Shown: positions 25,127 through 33,177, counted from the stretch's first letter. The stretch is DNA of 38,336 nt from an uncultured Clostridia bacterium (GCA_944387505.1 CALXFG010000018.1:1-38336); one strand, 5' to 3'. Notes: generated by a model not told the origin, from the letters alone. Numbers and translations are program-made.

Positions 25127-25984
25127 ATGGATAATGAAATTATGAATCAAGATAATAATAAAATATTGATCTATACTTCTGATGATGGGCAAGTTAAAAT
25201 AGAAGTAAGACTTGAAGATGAAAATGTTTGGCTTACTCAAAATGCTATGGCAGAACTTTTTAATACAACAAAACAAAATATAAGTTTACATATAAAAAAT
25301 ATTTTTGAAGAAAAAGAACTGGATAAAAATTCAGTTGTCAAGGAAAACTTGACAACTGCTTCAGATGGCAAAAAATATAAAACAAAATTTTATAATTTAG
25401 ATTTAATTATATCAGTTGGATATCGTGTAAAGTCAATTCGTGGTACTCAATTTAGAATATGGGCAAATAAATTGATAAAGGAGTATCTAATAAAAGGATA
25501 TAATTTGAATGTAGATAAATTCAAAAATAATGGTGGAGGAGTATATTTTGAAGAAGTACTAGAGAAAATTAGAGATATTCGTTCATCAGAAAAAGTTTTT
25601 TGGAGAAAGATTTTAGATATTTATGCAACAAGTATCGACTATGATGCGAAAGATGAAAAAACAAAAGAATTTTTTAAAACAGTACAGAACAAAATGCATT
25701 ATGCAGTACATGGAAATACTGCAGCAGAGGTGATTTTTAATAGAGTTGATAGTGAAAAAGAAAATATAGGATTAACTAATTTTAAAGGAAATATTCCTAC
25801 AAAATCAGAAACAGAGGTAGCAAAAAATTATTTATCAGAAAAAGAATTAGATATGTTAAATAGAATGGTGTCAGCGTATTTAAAAGCACATGAAGAATAT
25901 GATAAATATATGAAATCCCATTTAACTCAAGCAGAAAAGGATTATTTAGAAATCATAGGAGAAGATATAAAAAAACTAAAATAG
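25127..25984 (+). CDS. RhuM family protein, shortened
   Basis: A 285-residue protein with the RhuM (virulence protein) pattern. The N-terminal winged-helix-like part has VWLTQNAMAELFNTTKQNIS, then YNLDLIISVGYRVKSIRG, then FRIWANKLIKEYLIKGY. The middle has NKMHYAVHGNTAAEVIF. The family normally runs about 330 residues. Here the segment after LNRMVSAYL jumps to KAHEEYDKYMK, so about 40-45 residues (the usual MYM-W-KLD region) appear to be missing in frame. RhuM genes often lie in restriction-modification or mobile regions. The ribosome binding site is AAAGGAGG. Gene remnants follow it. Confidence 0.85.
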   Translation: MDNEIMNQDNNKILIYTSDDGQVKIEVRLEDENVWLTQNAMAELFNTTKQNISLHIKNIFEEKELDKNSVVKENLTTASDGKKYKTKFYNLDLIISVGYRVKSIRGTQFRIWANKLIKEYLIKGYNLNVDKFKNNGGGVYFEEVLEKIRDIRSSEKVFWRKILDIYATSIDYDAKDEKTKEFFKTVQNKMHYAVHGNTAAEVIFNRVDSEKENIGLTNFKGNIPTKSETEVAKNYLSEKELDMLNRMVSAYLKAHEEYDKYMKSHLTQAEKDYLEIIGEDIKKLK

Positions 25985-26036
25985 AAAGCACAGAAAAAAT
26001 CATATATAGACTTAGAAAGAAAATAAGAAAAGATAA

Positions 26037-26195
26037 GGATTATTTCGCAAATTTTGGTGTGCAGGGCTAGATATTTCAGAGGAGATTAGATATTATAACC
26101 CCAATAAAGAAAAGCCAGATATACCAATGGATTTGAGAACCTTTAAGGAGGAAAAGCCTCAAGTTAAAAGGATAGAAAATAAAGAAGATTATTAG
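26037..26195 (+). pseudogene. Unidentified coding remnant
   Basis: An open stretch with no good start codon, reading LDISEEIRYYNPNKEKPD then IPMDLRTFKEEKPQ and ending at TAG. Its length (about 52 codons) and the frame break at both ends suggest the tail of a lost gene. I do not recognise the family. Confidence 0.4.
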
Positions 26196-26302
26196 GAAAA
26201 GACTTTACCTATGTTGGGGAAGAATATAGAGTACAAGTTGGAAATGAAGATTTTTATATTGATTTACTATATTATAACCACAAAAATAGTAGGAGAATGT
26301 GA
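26189..26302 (+). pseudogene. Fragment of a YhcG/DUF1016 PDDEXK nuclease
   Basis: A short frame reads LLGKDFTYVGEEYRVQV then GNEDFYIDLLYYNHKN and ends at TGA. This matches the central strand region of YhcG-type (DUF1016) PDDEXK nucleases, including the conserved D of YIDLLFY. The catalytic ELK part that should follow is missing, as is everything upstream, so it is a dead fragment. Confidence 0.7.
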
Positions 26303-26752
26303 ATGGAAAAGAAAACAAAAAATAAATTAAAGTATATAATCATTATTTTGATAGTGGTTGTGTTGATTGGAATAGTATTTTTTATAGTATGGAATGACCG
26401 AAAGAATGATAAAACGCAAGAATTAACATCTTTTGACATTACAGTCATTTCTTATCTGGATTTAATGCCAACAGGGTCAAAAAATGATAATTCACAAGAA
26501 GCTTATTTTAAATTTACTTTAGTTGGAATTGAAAAAGATGAATTTATAGATGAGTATGAAATAGAGAGCATAAACTTAAATGGAAGTACAATAAATAATG
26601 AAGATATAATTTATGATCATGATGATTATGGATTCAGATTTTATTCATCTAATTATAAGAATAATAATGTGATTAATTTGATAATGAAAAACAAAAAAAC
26701 AAATATAGAATATTCAAAAAGACTAAAAGTTTCAACTGAAACAGTGCAATAA
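26303..26752 (+). CDS. Small membrane-anchored protein, unknown
   Basis: A 149-residue protein with one N-terminal membrane helix (residues about 10-30, IIIILIVVVLIGIVFFIVW). It is preceded by a Lys-rich cytoplasmic end and followed by an exported beta-rich part (LTSFDITVISYLDLMPTG, YFKFTLVGIEKDEF). There is no lipobox, so it is a signal-anchor protein. The ATG directly follows the stop of the YhcG fragment. The next small ORF overlaps its stop by one base. No family is recognised. Confidence 0.6.
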   Translation: MEKKTKNKLKYIIIILIVVVLIGIVFFIVWNDRKNDKTQELTSFDITVISYLDLMPTGSKNDNSQEAYFKFTLVGIEKDEFIDEYEIESINLNGSTINNEDIIYDHDDYGFRFYSSNYKNNNVINLIMKNKKTNIEYSKRLKVSTETVQ

Positions 26753-26970
26753 TGATACCTATAAATGATATTATATTTGAAACAAAAATGTTAGGTACCA
26801 TGTTAAAATCTGATATAGATTATTTTAGCGATATTACAGGATTAGACAATGAATTCATAAAGAATGATTTAGGAAGAGACCAGCTATTGATTTATGAAAA
26901 AGGATTAAAGCCAATTGTAGCTGAAAAACAATATTATTTTAATGAAGAAGAATGGAAAGATGTTTTATAA
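26752..26970 (+). CDS. Short ORF, possibly the tail of a larger lost gene
   Basis: A 72-residue product whose ATG overlaps the upstream stop (TAATGA). The C-terminal part GRDQLLIYEKGLKPIVAEK followed by QYYF has the feel of the tail of type IV coupling proteins (VirD4/TraG), which end in a similar KPI-K-YYF block, but this is a weak resemblance. It may be a remnant of a conjugative element. It ends four bases before a strong hairpin. Confidence 0.4.
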   Translation: MIPINDIIFETKMLGTMLKSDIDYFSDITGLDNEFIKNDLGRDQLLIYEKGLKPIVAEKQYYFNEEEWKDVL

Positions 26971-26973
26971 AAT

Positions 26974-27010
26974 TTGAGGATATTCTTTAAAAATTAAAGA
27001 ATATCCTCAA
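26974..27010. terminator. Bidirectional terminator
   Basis: A perfect stem of 16 bp (TTGAGGATATTCTTTA and its complement) around AAAAT. A-run and T-run flanks exist on both sides. It separates the plus-strand ORF from the converging PfkB gene. Confidence 0.85.
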
Positions 27011-27023
27011 AAGTTTATAAGGC

Positions 27024-27926
27024 TTATTTTCTACTACCAACTTGTGCAATAATATCTCTAGAAGATTTATTCGCAAGTTCAAAAGTTTTATCAATAAAAG
27101 TTTTATCAATTTTTTCACAATAAGCATATTCTCTAATGACAGTAGAAAAGAAAGCATCTCCTGCACCAGAGGTATCAACTGCATCTACAATAATAGATGG
27201 TGTTTTATCAATTATCTGTAATTGGTTGTTTTCTTTGTACAAGAATTTAGCACCTTTTTTTCCATTGGTTATCACAAGTAAATCTAAATTCATCATGTTA
27301 AAGAATTCAACTTCATCCTTTATTTTAAATTTCTTAAATAGATAATCACAAATCACATGATTTAATTGCATAAGATTAGCTTGTCTAAAAAAATTAATCA
27401 AATATTGATTTGTATAATATTCAATAAATTCTTCTGCACCAACATCTAGACATACTTTTTTATTATCAATTTTTTGTAAGAATTCATAATTAATATTTTC
27501 AAATTTATCTAAAATAATGTAAATTTCTTTATCTTTAAAATCTTCAGGAATATCTAATGGTAAATTATCAGAAAAATGCATCGTGCTTTTATTGGTAATC
27601 GGAGAATACCAAGTATGAATAACATCATTGTCATCAAGAGAAGAGGATGCTGGAAGTAAAATATTCATAACATCTGTTCTGATGGTATCATCAATCAAAA
27701 CATGATCAGTATTCACACCTGCACGTTTTAAGGAATCAAGTGCAATTTTTCCTTCTTCATCATTTCCACAACTTCCAAAGGCATAACAAGTTTCTCCCAT
27801 TAAACTTAAATTATATAAATCATTCCAATTGCAACCGCCACCGTCTTGTTTTACAAGATTAAAATTTGCATCATATATTTTATCTAATATAATATCTGCA
27901 TGAGATATAAAGATTTTATTATTCAT
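27024..27926 (-). CDS. PfkB family carbohydrate kinase
   Basis: A 300-residue ribokinase-fold sugar kinase. The C-terminal PfkB signature with the catalytic Asp is DAVDTSGAGDAFFS. The N-terminal region has the substrate-site GGGCNWNDLYNLSLMG and the segment FGSCGNDEEGKIALDSL. The sugar substrate cannot be named; fructose- or ribose-like kinases are the closest type. The start at 27926 follows GGAGGTTCC; a longer frame beginning at 27962 has no ribosome binding site. It stands alone on the minus strand. Its promoter would face the deformylase gene across about 150 bases. Confidence 0.88.
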   Translation of the reverse strand: MNNKIFISHADIILDKIYDANFNLVKQDGGGCNWNDLYNLSLMGETCYAFGSCGNDEEGKIALDSLKRAGVNTDHVLIDDTIRTDVMNILLPASSSLDDNDVIHTWYSPITNKSTMHFSDNLPLDIPEDFKDKEIYIILDKFENINYEFLQKIDNKKVCLDVGAEEFIEYYTNQYLINFFRQANLMQLNHVICDYLFKKFKIKDEVEFFNMMNLDLLVITNGKKGAKFLYKENNQLQIIDKTPSIIVDAVDTSGAGDAFFSTVIREYAYCEKIDKTFIDKTFELANKSSRDIIAQVGSRK

Positions 27927-28010
27927 AAAAAGGAACCTCCTTACATATCCATTATAAGCCAAGTATATGATAAAATAGTAAAGATGTCAATAAAAGGTTT
28001 ACAAAAAAAG

Positions 28011-28039
28011 TGGACAACACATTAAAAATATGATAAAAT
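28011..28039 (+). promoter_or_regulatory. Promoter of the deformylase-HAD gene
   Basis: -35 TGGACA (28011-28016), a 17-bp spacer and -10 TAAAAT (28034-28039, with TGA in front). It lies about 40 bases before the ATG at 28080, which has AAAAGGAG. Confidence 0.5.
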
Positions 28040-28079
28040 TTTGTAGGAAACGTATTTTATATAAAAGGAGAAAAGTAAA

Positions 28080-29792
28080 ATGAAAAAACAAAAAGTTTTA
28101 AAATATGTAAACCCAGAAGATAAAGAAATTTTAAGAAAGAAATCAGAAGAAATTGATATGACAAGTGAAGAAGGAAAAGAAGAAGCAAGAGCGCTTGCAA
28201 TGGTTTTAATGGAAGAGGTAGAGAGACAAAATGGGGCTGCTGGATTTTCAGCACCACAATTAGGAAATTTAAAGAGAATAATGGCAATCAAGACTTTCCA
28301 AGATAGAGATACACAACTTATTTTGGTTAATCCAGAAATAATAGATATGCAAGGTGTTTCAAAGGAAGAAGAAGGTTGTTTTTCAATAGATTATGATAAT
28401 CATTATTATTGGACATTTAAAGATAGACCATTTAGGATTACAGTAAAGGCGCAAGATTTAGACGGGAATGAATTAACCATCCCTTTTTCTGTCGCAGATT
28501 CTATGATATTTATGCATGAATATGAGCATTTCTTTGGAGAATTAATTATAGATAATCTAGAAGAAGATTTGGATATTGTTCAAGCAGAAGCTGGAAAAAC
28601 GGGAATTAGAACAAAAGAAGGCTTAACACAAGAGCAAATAGATAGCTTTGTAGTAGAACTTCCGACAGAAGAAGAGAAGTATAAATGGAAAAGAGAGCAT
28701 CCTGAACGTAAACGTGAAGTAAAAGATAGAGGAATGATTGACAATAAAGATTATATTGTCTTTTCAGATAAAGATGGAACATTAGACTTAGAAACAGAAG
28801 AAGGATGTAAAACTTTAGCAGAAGCAATTACCTTAATAGAAGGAAAAAGTAATGGATTGTTTGTTATTACAACAGCAAGACCTGCTGGAGAAATTGTGAA
28901 AATTTTAGAAGATAAAGGAATACCTGTACCAAAATATATCATAGGAGATAATGGATTTATTTATAATACAATTGATGAAACCTATGTAACAGAAGAAAGG
29001 CTACCAAAAGAAGAAATGTTAGATTTAATCAATGACATGGTAACCAGTGGAAAAGCCGGAAAAGATGAAATAGAGTTTAGTACAGGAGATGTCGTTGTAT
29101 TACAAGATTGTCCATATACTGCAAAATCAAAGGCATATGAAAGAAAACTAGGAACAAGAATTTTTTCACAAGATGTTGTTCAAAGTTTAACAGATACAGA
29201 AAAAGAAATTTTAAGTTTATCACTTAGAGTTTCATCTGTACAGGCTGTAGAAGAAATAAGAGAATATATAGAAAACAATCATTTAAAAGTGCAATTAAAT
29301 TATCAATCACTAGATGATGGAAATTATTCAGTAGATTTAGCACCTAGTGGGATTCATAAAGCAACATCTGTATTAAAGCTTTCTCAGCTAGCAATCAATG
29401 GAGATAAAAAAAGAGAAGATATACGAGGTAACTTTACATGTATCGGTGATGGCACAAATGATATTACAATGCTTACCGCAGCATATGCACATGGAGAAAG
29501 TGCTGTGATAGCAGATAAGGATTCTGCAGAAAGCAAAGAATTAAAAGCTGAATTAGAAAATGAAGGAAAACCATATGAAGGCTTTAAAACAGGAAAATTA
29601 GTAGAGCTAGATGGACCTGCAAATGATTATATATTGGCTTTAGCAAAAGAAAAAACAGAAAAAATAGAAAAACAAAAAACAGAAAAACTAGCCAATAAAG
29701 CAATGAGAAGAGCAGTAGGAATTGTTGCAGAAAATGGAGAAATTCCTTCAGCAGAAAAAGGAAACCCAACAAAAGCAGAAAAATCAAAGTAA
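28080..29792 (+). CDS. Fusion of peptide deformylase and HAD-type phosphatase
   Basis: A 570-residue protein of two enzymes. Residues 1 to about 170 are a peptide deformylase, which removes the formyl group from new proteins: motif 1 GFSAPQ (55-60), motif 2 EEGCFS with Cys100, and motif 3 HEYEH (146-150), giving the metal ligands Cys, His, His and the catalytic Glu. Residues about 225-540 are a HAD-superfamily phosphatase of the Cof/sugar-phosphatase kind: motif I SDKDGTL (Asp230, Asp232), motif II VITTARP, and motif III GDGTNDITM (Asp457, Asp461). A helical Lys/Glu-rich tail ends it. The HAD substrate is unknown. I do not know this pairing as a common architecture. It has its own promoter and is followed by a small coiled-coil protein. 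Confidence 0.88.
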   Translation: MKKQKVLKYVNPEDKEILRKKSEEIDMTSEEGKEEARALAMVLMEEVERQNGAAGFSAPQLGNLKRIMAIKTFQDRDTQLILVNPEIIDMQGVSKEEEGCFSIDYDNHYYWTFKDRPFRITVKAQDLDGNELTIPFSVADSMIFMHEYEHFFGELIIDNLEEDLDIVQAEAGKTGIRTKEGLTQEQIDSFVVELPTEEEKYKWKREHPERKREVKDRGMIDNKDYIVFSDKDGTLDLETEEGCKTLAEAITLIEGKSNGLFVITTARPAGEIVKILEDKGIPVPKYIIGDNGFIYNTIDETYVTEERLPKEEMLDLINDMVTSGKAGKDEIEFSTGDVVVLQDCPYTAKSKAYERKLGTRIFSQDVVQSLTDTEKEILSLSLRVSSVQAVEEIREYIENNHLKVQLNYQSLDDGNYSVDLAPSGIHKATSVLKLSQLAINGDKKREDIRGNFTCIGDGTNDITMLTAAYAHGESAVIADKDSAESKELKAELENEGKPYEGFKTGKLVELDGPANDYILALAKEKTEKIEKQKTEKLANKAMRRAVGIVAENGEIPSAEKGNPTKAEKSK

Positions 29793-29875
29793 AGGTAGTG
29801 TAAAGTAATCTATGAAAAAATAGAATATGAAACATTATTCAGAAAATGTAAAAAAGTAAATAAGGGAGATATAAA

Positions 29876-30220
29876 ATGAAAGATTTATATCATTTACATC
29901 CAAAAGCATATAAAGAAGGCTATCAAATATTAGATATGTTACCACAAGAAAGCAAAGAAAAAATACCAGAAAAAATATGGAATTTTATAAAAGAAAACAT
30001 GGATAATAAACATGAAGTTACAGTTGAAGATATTCATAAAAATAATTTGTTAGAAGATAGCAATATATTACTGGCAATTGTGTATAAACAATATATGGCA
30101 ACAGAAGAAGAAAAGAAAATTATCAAAGCAAAAGAGAAAATTGTAGAAAGGCAAAAAGAAAAAGAAGCCTATGAAAAATATAATCCAAATGATATATTTA
30201 AAAAACATAAAAACGAATAA
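29876..30220 (+). CDS. Small helical protein, paralogue of the one at 32741
   Basis: A 114-residue protein, all helix by appearance. It starts with HPKAYKEGYQILDMLP, followed by KIPEKIWNFIKENMDNKHEV. A charged coiled coil follows (EEEKKIIKAKEKIVERQKEK), and it ends YNPNDIFKKHKNE. The same order of motifs (PKAYKE, KIP, MDN, EEEK, IFK) is found in the product at 32741, so the two are paralogues. The family is uncharacterised as far as I know. The ribosome binding site is AAGGGAG. It is preceded by the deformylase fusion and closed by a terminator. Confidence 0.75.
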   Translation: MKDLYHLHPKAYKEGYQILDMLPQESKEKIPEKIWNFIKENMDNKHEVTVEDIHKNNLLEDSNILLAIVYKQYMATEEEKKIIKAKEKIVERQKEKEAYEKYNPNDIFKKHKNE

Positions 30221-30252
30221 GTGTAAAATAATTTATAAGGATGAATAAATAA

Positions 30253-30295
30253 AAAATACAAGGGGTTAGCCATTAAGTCTAATACCTTGTATTTT
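30253..30295 (+). terminator. Terminator after the 29876 gene
   Basis: AAAATACAAGG and CCTTGTATTTT form a perfect 11-bp stem around a loop of about 21 bases, followed by GTTGTT. An extra inner pairing is possible. Confidence 0.75.
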
Positions 30296-30302
30296 GTTGT
30301 TA

Positions 30303-30346
30303 CAGTATTTTTTAATATTCACTTCAGTATTTTTTAATATTCACTT
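30303..30346 (+). repeat. Tandem 22-bp direct repeat
   Basis: CAGTATTTTTTAATATTCAC plus TT occurs twice head to tail with no spacer (30303-30324 and 30325-30346). It lies between a terminator and the second miniature element. Confidence 0.85.
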
Positions 30347-30393
30347 GTAATTGTAGAAATATTTTATGAAATATGATATAGTATTTTTAGTTG

Positions 30394-30514
30394 AATTCGG
30401 GATTTTGGGGACTCATTTTTCCCTTTTTTTAAAATTATATAGTAATGTTGCATAGTATATTTTGCCAAATTCATAAAAAAGGGAAAAATGAGTCCGTCCC
30501 CAAAATCCCGAATT
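30394..30514. mobile_element. Second miniature element with family B ends, upstream of the GT-C gene
   Basis: Left end 30394-30429 and right end 30475-30514 are inverted repeats of 36 and 40 bp, beginning AATTCGGGATTTTGGGGAC; the left one lacks four bases of the core. The 45-bp interior differs from that of the element at 20741. It stops seven bases before the AGGAGG of the downstream gene. GGACA of a family C end follows at 30515. Confidence 0.75.
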
Positions 30515-30531
30515 GGACATAGGAGGAAACA

Positions 30532-31995
30532 ATGAAGGAAAAAATAATAGAATTTATCCATGCAAAGAAAATCATCTTAATTGGTTTTATACTAGCAACC
30601 ATCGCGTTTGCCATACCATCTATTCAATATTTATTAGAAAATGGAACAATACAAAACTTTAATGAATATTTTAAATTTTGTTTAAATGATACAAGTCGAC
30701 TTGACCAAACCCTAATATATATTATGATTTTAGCAGTATTGACAATATTTTATTTCTTAATTGTAAAAAATAGAAATAAGCTATTTAAAAATAATAAACA
30801 GATGTATATGTATATAGCGATTATTTCACTAATCTTTGTAGTAGTTGTACCATTCTTAAGTTCAGACGTATTTTATTATTTAGGGGTAGGAAGATTAGAT
30901 AGCCAATATGGACAAAATCCCTATTATGTAACAATCAAAGACTTTGTAGAAAAGGGAGATAACAGCCAGTATTTAGAGCAAGATACAGTATTAGCAAAAG
31001 GGTATGAAAATGACTGGGGAAGCACAACCGTTGTATATGGACCGATTTGGACACTTGTTTGTAAGATGGTAGCAGGAATTTCTTTTGGAAACATTGATAT
31101 TGCCTTATTGCTATTTAAATTATTAAATATGGCAATTCATTTAGTAAATTGTTATCTGATTTATAAATTAACAGGAAAAAAACTATTTGTATTGTTATAT
31201 GGATTAAATCCATATATGTTTATAGAAGGCATTGCAAATGTACATAATGATATATATGTAGTGACATGTATATTAGCTTCTCTATATTTCTTACTAAAAA
31301 AGAAGAATATCCTTGTTAGTATTCTATTTTTAGCATTGGCTACGGCAATAAAATATTTTGCGATTTTATTATTGCCATTTATCATTATATATTATTTTAA
31401 AGATAAAAAGCCTAGGGAGAGATTGAAGAATTGCTTTTTATATGGTATGCTATTTGTGTTTATAGTAGCAATTACTTATTTACTATATGTACAAGATATA
31501 CAAGTATTCAGTGGAATCATGACACAGCAAGAGAAATTTGCAAAAAACTTTTATATTATACTAATGGAATATTTTGATATACCAGATTTGGTTTCTAATG
31601 TAAATGCTGTATTTTTAAGTGTATTTGTCATCATCTATTTCTTTACCTGCTTAACATTATTATATAAGAAACAGATAACATTTAGAGAAGAAATAAGAAA
31701 AACTCAATATTTTTTAGTAGCATTTTTGTTTTTACTAATTACCAATTTTCAAACGTGGTATATTATGTGGTTATTCCCATTAATGATGTGGCAAAAGAAA
31801 CAGATGATACAATTTGTTGTGCAAATCACATTAATTAGTCAATTTGCCAATAGTGTTTTCTTAATCAATGGAGAAGGTTGGAGAAATGGAACACCATTTA
31901 CATTTTTCATGTTATTAGGGATATTTGTGTGTTTGAATTTAATGTCGCATAGACAAACGATCTCAATGCGACAAAAGAATAGGAGTTTGAAATGA
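30532..31995 (+). CDS. GT-C fold membrane glycosyltransferase
   Basis: A 487-residue protein with about eleven membrane segments, like polyprenyl-phosphate-mannose-dependent mannosyltransferases (MptB/GT87 type). The first periplasmic loop has the acidic catalytic motif SSDVFYYLGVGRL, then GQNPYYVTIKDF and STTVVYGPIW; a later loop has NPYMFIEGIANVHND. It would add a sugar from a lipid carrier to an envelope glycan on the outer face of the membrane. The start at 30532 has AGGAGG six bases upstream. Its last 17 or so residues (MSHRQTISMRQKN) derive from a family A repeat that has been read into the frame. It overlaps coaE by four bases (ATGA). Confidence 0.8.
   Translation: MKEKIIEFIHAKKIILIGFILATIAFAIPSIQYLLENGTIQNFNEYFKFCLNDTSRLDQTLIYIMILAVLTIFYFLIVKNRNKLFKNNKQMYMYIAIISLIFVVVVPFLSSDVFYYLGVGRLDSQYGQNPYYVTIKDFVEKGDNSQYLEQDTVLAKGYENDWGSTTVVYGPIWTLVCKMVAGISFGNIDIALLLFKLLNMAIHLVNCYLIYKLTGKKLFVLLYGLNPYMFIEGIANVHNDIYVVTCILASLYFLLKKKNILVSILFLALATAIKYFAILLLPFIIIYYFKDKKPRERLKNCFLYGMLFVFIVAITYLLYVQDIQVFSGIMTQQEKFAKNFYIILMEYFDIPDLVSNVNAVFLSVFVIIYFFTCLTLLYKKQITFREEIRKTQYFLVAFLFLLITNFQTWYIMWLFPLMMWQKKQMIQFVVQITLISQFANSVFLINGEGWRNGTPFTFFMLLGIFVCLNLMSHRQTISMRQKNRSLK
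31943..31973. repeat. Family A repeat inside the end of the GT-C gene
   Basis: A full 31-bp unit in the reverse orientation with perfect arms TGTCGCAT/ATGCGACA, wholly within the coding frame. It encodes the stretch MSHRQTISMRQ. Confidence 0.9.
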
Positions 31996-32720
31996 TTTTA
32001 GTAGGAATAACAGGAAAATCTGGAAGTGGAAAATCATATTTTTCAAAAAAACTAGCAGAAAGCATAGAAAAAAGCAGTGTTATATCTATTGACAATATTT
32101 TTTCTAGATTGATGAACAATGGACAAGTTATAGATAGAATTGTAAAAGACTATGGACAGAGGGTCTTAAAAGACGGAGAAATTGATTTAGATGTTATATT
32201 AAATGATAAAGAAATATTTTCAAAGATTTATGAAATAATAGGAAAAGATATAGAATCCGAAGTTGGTAGAGAAATCAGAGAAATAGAAAAAAACGGAGAT
32301 AAGGCTTGTATTATGGAGTGGTGGGGACTACCTAATACAGACTTAATAAACCAATGTGATTGTTCCATATTCATACAAGCAGATTCAAAAGAAAGGCTAA
32401 CAGCATTAAAAAATAGGGAAACATATATAACACAAGAAAGTATGAATGAAAGAGATAATGTATTAGGAGCGGATTATGCTAGTAAAGAATATGATTTAGT
32501 GGTACAAAATGATTATGACGAAAATACTATTACAGAAGTAGTAGACTTAGTGAAAGAGCAAATAAAACTAAAAAGATTTTCAGTTGAAGAATTAGCAACA
32601 TTTAAGGATAGATCTATTGAAGGGAAGAACAGAGCACTGAACAAAATTGCAAAAGATAAAGATACAGAAGATAAAAATAAACAAGATGAAAGGAACGAAC
32701 AAACAGAAGAAGAAAAGTAA
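31992..32720 (+). CDS. coaE: Dephospho-CoA kinase-like protein
   Basis: A 242-residue P-loop kinase. It starts MILVGITGKSGSGKSYFSKK, giving Walker A GKSGSGKS (about residues 8-15). The typical CoaE helix with an Asp (SIDNIFSRL) follows, then the middle KACIMEWWGLPNTDL and DCSIFIQAD, and RLTALKNRET as the lid Arg segment. CoaE makes coenzyme A by phosphorylating the ribose 3'-OH of dephospho-CoA. The last 35 residues are an extra charged tail (KDKDTEDKNKQDERNEQ). The ATG overlaps the preceding stop. The polA neighbourhood supports the name, since coaE and polA often lie together, but sequence identity to classical CoaE looks low. Confidence 0.75.
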   Translation: MILVGITGKSGSGKSYFSKKLAESIEKSSVISIDNIFSRLMNNGQVIDRIVKDYGQRVLKDGEIDLDVILNDKEIFSKIYEIIGKDIESEVGREIREIEKNGDKACIMEWWGLPNTDLINQCDCSIFIQADSKERLTALKNRETYITQESMNERDNVLGADYASKEYDLVVQNDYDENTITEVVDLVKEQIKLKRFSVEELATFKDRSIEGKNRALNKIAKDKDTEDKNKQDERNEQTEEEK

Positions 32721-32740
32721 ATATATAAGTGGAGGAAAAA

Positions 32741-33172
32741 ATGGAAGATAATTTTCCTAAAGCATATAAGGAAGTAATTGAAATATTAAAGCATTTTCCT
32801 AAAAGAGATATTAACAAAATACCACAAAAATTGATAGATTTATTAAAAAGAAAAATGGATAATACCTATGAATTTCATGTGGATATGAATAAATCACTTG
32901 AAGAACAAGATTTACTTGAAGAAACAAAAGATATTCTAGCTAATCTTTATAGAGATTATTTTGCAGATGAAGAAGAAAAAGCAAACATAAAGGAAAAAGA
33001 AAAAAAGGAAATAGAAGAAATAGAAGAAGAGAAAAGAAGGAAATATCCTGTTGATATATTTAAAGAGAAAGAATGTATTCCAAATATAAAAACAACAGAA
33101 TTGGTGATAAAAAAGCAAAGTAGATTAATAAGAATAAAGAATTTTATCAAAAAAATACTACATCTAGATTGA
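32741..33172 (+). CDS. Helical protein, paralogue of the one at 29876
   Basis: A 143-residue protein. It begins MEDNFPKAYKEVIEILKHF, then INKIPQKLIDLLKRKMDNTY, then an acidic segment with DLLEETKDILANLYRDYFA, a coiled coil (EEEKANIKEKEKKEIEE) and YPVDIFKEKE. About 30 more basic residues follow. It shares its motif order with the protein at 29876 but has a longer tail. The function is unknown. The ATG at 32741 has GGAGG five bases upstream; a GTG at 32729 is an alternative. It lies between coaE and polA. Confidence 0.75.
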   Translation: MEDNFPKAYKEVIEILKHFPKRDINKIPQKLIDLLKRKMDNTYEFHVDMNKSLEEQDLLEETKDILANLYRDYFADEEEKANIKEKEKKEIEEIEEEKRRKYPVDIFKEKECIPNIKTTELVIKKQSRLIRIKNFIKKILHLD

Positions 33173-33177
33173 TAAAA

